DNA of 64,000 nucleotides, taken from the NCBI RefSeq assembly GCF_003634105.1, contig NZ_RBIQ01000009.1:124001-188000 (forward strand), in the 5' to 3' direction. The stretch's first letter is position 1. Each line of letters begins with the position of its first letter. Under the pieces are notes generated by a model, which did no database searches, was not told the origin of the DNA, and saw nothing but the letters and a program-made list of their open reading frames with translations. Positions 59,874 through 64,000 of this stretch are shown here, piece by piece. The stretch comes from Maribacter vaceletii. GTDB taxonomy: Bacteria; Bacteroidota; Bacteroidia; Flavobacteriales; Flavobacteriaceae. A program made the position numbers and the translations under genes.

Positions 59874-60455
59874 ATGAAAAACTACAAGCTACAAATACAA
59901 AATTATTTAAATAGGTTTGTTCCATTTTCAGACGACGAAATAGATCTAATCTATAAAAACCTGGCACTTAAAACTTATAAGAAAAAAAGCTTCTTATTAG
60001 AACAAAACTCGGTTTGCACTATGAACTTTTTTATTTGCAAAGGATTAGTTAGATCGTTTACAACAAATTCTTATGGAGAAGAAAAAACTAGTCAATTTGC
60101 TATAGAAAATTGGTGGGTAACTAGTATGGAAAGTTTTATTAAAGAAAAACCTTCTTTTAATGCCATACAAGCTATTGAAGAAACTACAAGCCTATGCTTA
60201 GATAAAAACACTTTAAATAGCCTGTATAGCAAAGTTCCAAAATTAGAACGTTGTTTTAGAATAATTACAGAAAACATGCTAATTGCTATTTTAAGAAAAG
60301 ATGAAATTTTCATGAAACTTAATAGTAAAGAAAGATATTTAGGTTTTGTAAAGAAAAATCCAACCTTTATGCAACGAGTACCGCAATATATGGTGGCTTC
60401 CTACTTAGATATTACTCCAGAATACCTTAGCGAACTAAAAAAAACTATGCATTAG
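59874..60455 (+). CDS. Crp/Fnr-family transcriptional regulator
   Basis: This 193-residue regulator has an N-terminal cyclic-nucleotide-binding-like beta-barrel (about 15-115; SFLLEQNSVCTMNFFICKGLVRSF, EEKTSQFAIENWW) and a short C-terminal winged helix (MQRVPQYMVASYLDITPEYLSELKK). The barrel lacks the Arg-Ala pair of true cAMP binders, as in most Bacteroidota members, so the signal is unknown. It is followed by an AhpD-like gene and a DoxX gene, a common redox-stress-type set. It is divergent from the small secreted protein copy 1. Confidence 0.9.
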   Translation: MKNYKLQIQNYLNRFVPFSDDEIDLIYKNLALKTYKKKSFLLEQNSVCTMNFFICKGLVRSFTTNSYGEEKTSQFAIENWWVTSMESFIKEKPSFNAIQAIEETTSLCLDKNTLNSLYSKVPKLERCFRIITENMLIAILRKDEIFMKLNSKERYLGFVKKNPTFMQRVPQYMVASYLDITPEYLSELKKTMH

Positions 60456-60536
60456 TAAATATTTCTTAAGAAATCCTAAGAAGTTATACCTGTACCCTAT
60501 CCTAATTTTGTTTTATAAATTATAATAACACTAAAA

Positions 60537-60989
60537 ATGGAAAAAATTGCCTATCAAGATATTCCGGACGGAATGTTTCAAAAACTAAATAATCTTGAAG
60601 ATTTTATTAATCAATCATTACTCGAAAAGTCTTTATTAAAATTAATTAAACTACGCGTTTCTCAAATAAACGGATGTGCTTATTGTGTAGATATGCATCA
60701 TAAAGAATTAAAACATATAAACGAAACAGAACTCCGCTTATCTTCTTTAGTGGTATGGAGAGAAACTCCCTATTTTTCAGAAAAAGAAAGGGCTGCTCTA
60801 AATTTTGCAGAAGAGTTAACCATATTAAGTAACACTCCAATAAATAATAAAATCTATAATACTTTAGAAACTCATTTTTCGAAAAAAGAAATCTCTTTTC
60901 TAGCATTAGCTATAACACAAATAAACACTTGGAATAGACTTATGAAAACATTTTTATTTACCCCTGGTAATTATAAAGTTAATTCCTAA
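60537..60989 (+). CDS. AhpD-like carboxymuconolactone decarboxylase-family protein
   Basis: This 150-residue protein of the CMD/AhpD fold carries the redox motif ING-CAYC-VDMHH: Cys47, Cys50 and His54, as in alkylhydroperoxidase AhpD. It opens with IPDGMFQKLNNLEDFI. Members reduce peroxides or act as thiol-disulfide partners. It follows the Crp/Fnr gene by 81 bases and precedes DoxX, suggesting a small redox or detoxification operon controlled by that regulator. Confidence 0.9.
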   Translation: MEKIAYQDIPDGMFQKLNNLEDFINQSLLEKSLLKLIKLRVSQINGCAYCVDMHHKELKHINETELRLSSLVVWRETPYFSEKERAALNFAEELTILSNTPINNKIYNTLETHFSKKEISFLALAITQINTWNRLMKTFLFTPGNYKVNS

Positions 60990-61033
60990 CTAATTGTAAT
61001 TGAGGCTTAGGCAAGTTTAAAATTCACAAAATT

Positions 61034-61468
61034 ATGAATAAGAGTATAGTAAAAGTTTTTTTAAGAACTAGCTTAAGCCTTAGTTTTTTATCTGCCGTCG
61101 CGGACAGGTTGGGTCTTTGGCCTAGAGATATTTCCGCTTGGGGTAATTGGAAAAAATTTCTAGACTATACACATACCCTTACCCCCTATTTACCTGAATT
61201 TGTAATATCTCCTCTTGGCTATATTGTAACTATTTTGGAAACCTTTTTAAGTTTTTCACTTTTAATAGGTTACAAAACGGAATTCAATGCTAAAATTAGT
61301 GGTTACCTACTTTTACTATTTGCTTTAGCTATGACATTTACCAGTAGTATAAAAGGCGCATTAGATTATTCCGTATTAACAGCATCTGCTGCAGCTTTTG
61401 CTTTATCTTTAATTCCTAGTAAGTTTTTAGAAATAGATACATTTTTAAAAAAGAAGGTAATAGATTAA
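61034..61468 (+). CDS. DoxX-family membrane protein
   Basis: This 144-residue protein has four membrane helices and the DoxX build (LRTSLSLSFLSAVADRLGLW, FVISPLGYIVTILETFLSFSLLIGYKTEFNAKISGYLLLLFALAMTF). DoxX members take part in thiol or quinone redox steps at the membrane, often with a thiol-redox partner such as AhpD-like proteins. It lies 44 bases after the AhpD-like gene. Confidence 0.88.
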   Translation: MNKSIVKVFLRTSLSLSFLSAVADRLGLWPRDISAWGNWKKFLDYTHTLTPYLPEFVISPLGYIVTILETFLSFSLLIGYKTEFNAKISGYLLLLFALAMTFTSSIKGALDYSVLTASAAAFALSLIPSKFLEIDTFLKKKVID

Positions 61469-61470
61469 GA

Positions 61471-61692
61471 CTATGCTAATTTTGCTTTATTTCTTTTAGT
61501 AGTAAATTTTAAAGCTTTCTTTACTGTAGAATTTGTTCTCTTATATAAACGTGCTACTTCTGTAGTCTTAACTGTAGTTTCTGTTACAATTGTTTTTTCT
61601 ATAGTAACAACCTTTACTTCGTTAGTGTTGTTTTGTGCTTGTGCTGCTACTCCGATAAAAAGAACAAAGATTAAAGTAAAGATAGTTTTCAT
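61471..61692 (-). CDS. Small secreted basic protein, family copy 2
   Basis: A 73-residue exported protein from ATG 61690-61692; the longer ORF start at 61725 would put 11 residues before the signal peptide. The signal ends AAQAQ. The mature 50 residues are Thr/Lys-rich (TIEKTIVTETTVKTTEVARL) and end in a basic FTTKRNKAKLA tail. It is about 95% identical in DNA to copy 3. A 24-bp inverted repeat sits in its leader and the shared motif lies 76 bases upstream. It faces the DUF2490 gene. Function unknown. Confidence 0.75.
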   Translation of the reverse strand: MKTIFTLIFVLFIGVAAQAQNNTNEVKVVTIEKTIVTETTVKTTEVARLYKRTNSTVKKALKFTTKRNKAKLA

Positions 61693-61697
61693 GACTT

Positions 61698-61721
61698 GCG
61701 TTTTATATATAATTAAAACGC
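61698..61721. promoter_or_regulatory. 24-bp inverted repeat in the leader of copy 2
   Basis: GCGTTTTA and TAAAACGC arms flank an 8-base AT core, starting 5 bases before the small protein's start codon. The same element is at 63371-63394. It could bind a dimeric regulator or form an RNA hairpin over the ribosome binding region. Confidence 0.55.
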
Positions 61722-61767
61722 CCAAAGCCGTATGGAGCTAGGTTACAAAACGCTGAAAACCCCTTAT

Positions 61768-61781
61768 TTTTCGGTAACTTA
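61768..61781 (-). promoter_or_regulatory. Shared upstream motif, copy 2 (TTTTCGGTAACTTA on + strand)
   Basis: Same motif and spacing as for copies 1 and 3: 76 bases upstream of the start codon. A related CGCTGAAA lies 21 bases to the left (61751). Confidence 0.5.
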
Positions 61782-61831
61782 CACAAACATAGATAAAGTG
61801 CAAAAAATGCTCGACAAACGTACACATACCC

Positions 61832-61861
61832 AAAAACACCTTATCGTAAGAATGTGTTTTT
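61832..61861. other. Hairpin at the outer end of unit A
   Basis: AAAAACAC (61832-61839) pairs with GTGTTTTT (61854-61861), with an inner CTTA/TAAG stem. Flanking A/T runs make it terminator-like in either direction. No gene is known to end here, so it may terminate a short RNA from the repeat. Confidence 0.4.
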
Positions 61862-61942
61862 AATCGGTACTTATCGGTTAAATTTTATTTGCGCATAGCA
61901 TTAAATAAAAATAAAGAAATTTAATATTCATTATCATGTTAC

Positions 61943-61950
61943 TATATTTG
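61943..61950 (+). promoter_or_regulatory. -7 box (TATATTTG) of the DUF2490 gene
   Basis: Perfect TAnnTTTG, 25 bases before the start at 61975. About 70 bases upstream two TCGGT copies lie 10 bases apart (61864 and 61874), the same core as in the shared motif. Confidence 0.65.
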
Positions 61951-61974
61951 CTTGCCAAAAAAAAAAACAATACA

Positions 61975-62649
61975 ATGAATTATTCATATTTAAAAAATAA
62001 AATACCTGTATTACTCCTTTTAATAACCTTAGCATTCCCTTCTTATGCGCAAAGTCAGGATAGTAATTTTGGAAATTGGCTTATTTATATTGGAAGTAAA
62101 AAATTAAATAGTAAATGGAATCTTCATAATGAAGTGCAACTACGAAATTATAATGCTATAGGTGATTTAGAACAGTTATTACTAAGAACTGGTTTAGGGT
62201 ATTCATTTAATGAAAACAAGAATAATATTTTATTAGGTTACGGCTACATTACCTCTGAAAATTATATTGCAAATACAGAGGATAAGTTTACTGTAAACGA
62301 ACATAGAATATTTCAGCAATTTACATCCAAACAACAAATTGGAATCGTTGGTGTTAGTCATAGATACAGATTTGAACAACGTTTTGTTGCAAATGATTTT
62401 AAAATGCGATTTAGATATTTCTTAGCTATAAATGTTCCGTTAAGTAAAGAAAAGGATACATATTACTTTTCTGCCTATAATGAGATTTTCTTAAATACAA
62501 AAACTTCTATTTTTGATAGAAACAGACTATACGCAGGTCTTGGGTATAAAATAAACAAAAACATACGTCTAGAGGCTGGTTATATGAATCAGTTTTTTGA
62601 AACTACCAGCAGAGACCAGTTTAATATTATAAGTTTTGTTAATTTTTAA
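61975..62649 (+). CDS. DUF2490-family outer membrane protein
   Basis: This protein is 224 residues from ATG 61975. I prefer that start since it leads straight into a signal peptide (about 1-26, ending YAQ) and sits 25 bases after a good -7 box; the ORF could begin at 61936. The mature part consists of alternating beta strands (KWNLHNEVQLRNYNAI, GYGYITSENYI, YRFEQRFV, AGLGYKINKNIRLEAGYMNQF) and ends in Phe, like a small outer membrane barrel. DUF2490 is of unknown function. It is followed 11 bases later by a GyrI-like gene. Confidence 0.88.
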   Translation: MNYSYLKNKIPVLLLLITLAFPSYAQSQDSNFGNWLIYIGSKKLNSKWNLHNEVQLRNYNAIGDLEQLLLRTGLGYSFNENKNNILLGYGYITSENYIANTEDKFTVNEHRIFQQFTSKQQIGIVGVSHRYRFEQRFVANDFKMRFRYFLAINVPLSKEKDTYYFSAYNEIFLNTKTSIFDRNRLYAGLGYKINKNIRLEAGYMNQFFETTSRDQFNIISFVNF

Positions 62650-62660
62650 GAATAGTAAGT

Positions 62661-63152
62661 ATGACTCCTAGAATAGAAATTATTAAAGATAAAAAGTTAA
62701 TTGGCAAACAATTAAAAATGTCTTTAGTAGATAACAAAACTCCTATTCTCTGGAAATCCTTTATGCAACAAAGAAAAGAAATCACCAATACTGTGAATAT
62801 AGATTTATATTCCATCCAGGTATATAATGCTTCATTAGATTTTAAAGATTTTAACCCTCAGACAGAATTTACTAAATGGGCAGCTGCAGAAGTAACAGAT
62901 TATAATACTATACCAAATGAGATGGATTCTTTTATTTTACCAGGAGGCATGTATGCCGTTTTTATTCATAAAGGAGACACAAGTGGTTTTGCTAAAACCA
63001 TGCAATATATTTTTGGTGTATGGTTACCACAGTCAGAATATCTATTAGACCAAAGACCACATTTTGAAAAATTAGGAGAAAAATATAAAAACAATTCTGA
63101 TGAATCCGAAGAAGAAGTTTGGATTCCTATTAAGAATAAAGTATTAAGCTAA
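62661..63152 (+). CDS. GyrI-like small-molecule-binding domain protein
   Basis: This 163-residue cytoplasmic protein matches the GyrI-like/AraC effector-binding fold, two repeats of a beta-alpha-beta-beta unit (TPRIEIIKDKKLIGKQLKMSL, ILPGGMYAVFIHKGDTSGFAKTMQYIFGVWLPQSEY, PHFEKLGEKY). It has no DNA-binding domain. Stand-alone members bind small hydrophobic molecules. It is co-transcribed with the DUF2490 gene and overlaps tail-to-tail with small-protein copy 3 by 9 bases, at the edge of repeat unit B. Confidence 0.85.
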   Translation: MTPRIEIIKDKKLIGKQLKMSLVDNKTPILWKSFMQQRKEITNTVNIDLYSIQVYNASLDFKDFNPQTEFTKWAAAEVTDYNTIPNEMDSFILPGGMYAVFIHKGDTSGFAKTMQYIFGVWLPQSEYLLDQRPHFEKLGEKYKNNSDESEEEVWIPIKNKVLS

Positions 63153-63365
63153 TTTTGCTTTGTTTCTTTTTGTAGTAAATTTTAAAGCTTTCTTTACTGT
63201 AGAATTTGTTCTCTTATATAAACGTGCTACTTCTGTAGTCTTAACTGTAGTTTCTGTTACAATTGTTTTTTCTATAGTATCCACTTTAACTTCTTGAGTG
63301 TTGTTTTGTGCTTGTGCAGCTACTCCGATAAAAAGAACAAAGATTAAAGTTAAGATAGTTTTCAT
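63144..63365 (-). CDS. Small secreted basic protein, family copy 3
   Basis: A 73-residue exported protein from ATG 63363-63365, nearly identical to copy 2; changes cluster in the region after the signal peptide (NNTQEVKVDTIEK versus NNTNEVKVVTIEK). Same basic FTTKRNKAKLA tail, same leader palindrome and upstream motif. It faces a Crp/Fnr gene, as copy 1 does. Function unknown. Confidence 0.75.
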   Translation of the reverse strand: MKTILTLIFVLFIGVAAQAQNNTQEVKVDTIEKTIVTETTVKTTEVARLYKRTNSTVKKALKFTTKRNKAKLA

Positions 63366-63370
63366 GACTT

Positions 63371-63394
63371 GCGTTTTATATATAATTAAAACGC
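63371..63394. promoter_or_regulatory. 24-bp inverted repeat in the leader of copy 3
   Basis: Identical to the element at 61698-61721, 5 bases upstream of the copy 3 start codon. Confidence 0.55.
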
Positions 63395-63440
63395 CCAAAG
63401 CCGTATCTAGCTAGGTCACAAAACGCTGAAAACCCCTTAT

Positions 63441-63454
63441 TTTTCGGCAACTTA
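63441..63454 (-). promoter_or_regulatory. Shared upstream motif, copy 3 (TTTTCGGCAACTTA on + strand)
   Basis: One-base variant of the motif at copy 2, again 76 bases from the start codon. Since copies 2 and 3 are recent duplicates, only the agreement with copy 1 is informative. Confidence 0.5.
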
Positions 63455-63504
63455 CACAAACATAGATAAAGTGCAAAAAATGCTCGATAAACGTACACAT
63501 ACCA

Positions 63505-63534
63505 AAAAACACCTTACCGAAAAAAAGTGTTTTT
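63505..63534. other. Hairpin at the outer end of unit B
   Basis: AAAAACAC (63505-63512) and GTGTTTTT (63527-63534), as in unit A. The outer arms are kept while the inner loop has changed, which hints that the stem matters. Confidence 0.4.
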
Positions 63535-63594
63535 AATCGGAAAATAAGATGTTCTACTTTTTGTAAAAAACGAAAAGATTACTAACTTAAAAAA

Positions 63595-64000
63595 ATGAGA
63601 GACAAGATTAACCCAATTATTCATTCTTTAACTCCCTTATCTATTTCTTCTTTAGATAAAATAAATAAATTAGTTACTTATGCTTTTCTAAAAAAAGGAG
63701 AATCAATAACTAACGTTGGTCAAAAAAATAACTTAGAGTACTTTTTAATTAAAGGTATTTGCAAGAGTTTCCTTTATACACCAGAAGGTGAAGACATAAC
63801 AATTTCCTTCTTTATGTCTGGTTCTATCCTATCGCCAAATACAACAAGAAGTTTAGAAGGTAAGTCTATTATTAATATTAGAGCATTAACAGATATAGAA
63901 ATAGCAACTATTGATGCGGATGTATTAGAAAGGTTAATGATAGAAGATTTAGAAATAAGAAATTTTGCTAATACCGTATTAAGAAATGAACTAATGACAA
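63595..64000 (+). CDS. Crp/Fnr-family regulator (3' end outside window)
   Basis: The first 135 residues of a second Crp/Fnr-type regulator; the frame is open at the window edge, so the winged helix is not seen. The visible part is the cyclic-nucleotide-binding-like barrel (AFLKKGESITNVGQKNNLEYFLIKGICKSF, ITISFFMSGSIL) and the start of the dimer helix. It is not a close copy of the regulator at 59874, so the two were not produced by the recent repeat duplication. It is divergent from small-protein copy 3. Confidence 0.85.
   Translation, partial: MRDKINPIIHSLTPLSISSLDKINKLVTYAFLKKGESITNVGQKNNLEYFLIKGICKSFLYTPEGEDITISFFMSGSILSPNTTRSLEGKSIINIRALTDIEIATIDADVLERLMIEDLEIRNFANTVLRNELMT

Larger units (their letters stand above)
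61471..61867. repeat. Direct repeat unit A (~397 bp)
   Basis: This unit covers small-protein copy 2, its leader and about 175 bases upstream. It matches unit B at 63144-63540, same length and orientation, at about 94-95% by eye in both coding and non-coding parts, ending at TTTTTAATCGG. This is a recent duplication in direct orientation, 1673 bp apart. Confidence 0.9.
63144..63540. repeat. Direct repeat unit B (~397 bp)
   Basis: Second copy of unit A (61471-61867), same orientation. Its left edge lies within the last bases of the GyrI-like gene and its right edge ends 54 bases before the Crp/Fnr start codon. No insertion-sequence ends or transposase were seen around either unit. Confidence 0.9.

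Noticed and set aside
59698-63454. CRISPR-like repeat spacing of the TTTTCGG motif
   Set aside because: Only three copies, about 2 kb apart and each tied to a gene start; there is no regular repeat-spacer array and no cas gene in the window.
61471-63540. Repeat units as insertion-sequence remnants or MITEs
   Set aside because: The units contain an intact gene and control region, are direct repeats, and lack terminal inverted repeats and target-site duplications.

Overview
The window is AT-rich DNA from the chromosome of a member of the Bacteroidota, almost certainly a marine Flavobacteriaceae. This rests on a SusC/SusD pair, lipoprotein-rich surface enzymes, TAnnTTTG-type -7 promoter boxes, Bacteroidota-style housekeeping gene orders (kdsD-tatC-lptB; surA-like genes-moxR), a long SecA, and a carbohydrate locus whose gene set resembles red-algal galactan use.

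Layout. (1) 1-21.2 kb is a polysaccharide utilization locus. It holds a truncated hexuronate/galactonate-type MFS carrier, SusD, SusC, a VOC-fold protein, a secreted GH2 beta-galactosidase, a GH129/GH101-like lipoprotein, an HpcH/HpaI aldolase, an aldehyde dehydrogenase, an MR/MLE enolase-superfamily enzyme, a RhaT-type symporter, a GntP permease, an AraC regulator, an aldose 1-epimerase (its lipoprotein leader split off by a frame break) and a divergent LacI-type regulator. The enzymes spell out an oxidative sugar route: sugar, aldonate, 2-keto-3-deoxy acid, then pyruvate plus an aldehyde. 3,6-Anhydrogalactose from carrageenan-like galactan is the best guess; a deoxysugar such as L-rhamnose or L-fucose is the alternative. 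(2) 21.3-25 kb holds tRNA-Leu(GAG), two tandem TlpA-like thioredoxins (one without its first redox cysteine) and aconitase. (3) 25-28.2 kb encodes an AsmA-like protein. (4) 28.4-31.6 kb is a stand-alone 1055-residue LRR-Roc-COR (Roco) GTPase with a putative PD-(D/E)XK nuclease-like C-terminus, set alone between housekeeping genes. It is the best candidate for an undescribed system, probably defensive. (5) 31.9-58.9 kb is mostly core genome: AcnB, MoxR, two SurA-like chaperones, RluF, RecQ, KdsD-TatC-LptB, RlmF, PssA, an ABC-F ATPase, a decayed methyltransferase, a cobalamin adenosyltransferase, SecA and an orphan HisKA_2 kinase.

(6) 59-64 kb is a repetitive accessory stretch. Three paralogous genes for tiny secreted basic proteins all read leftward, and each faces a rightward gene: Crp/Fnr, DUF2490, Crp/Fnr. 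Two of the three lie in ~397-bp near-identical direct repeats. All three carry the same promoter-distal motif, TTTTCGGYNACTTA on the + strand, 73-76 bp upstream of the start codon. This looks like a small co-regulated family that has been duplicating recently.

All calls come from reading the sequence and translations. No database search, structure prediction or alignment was run.
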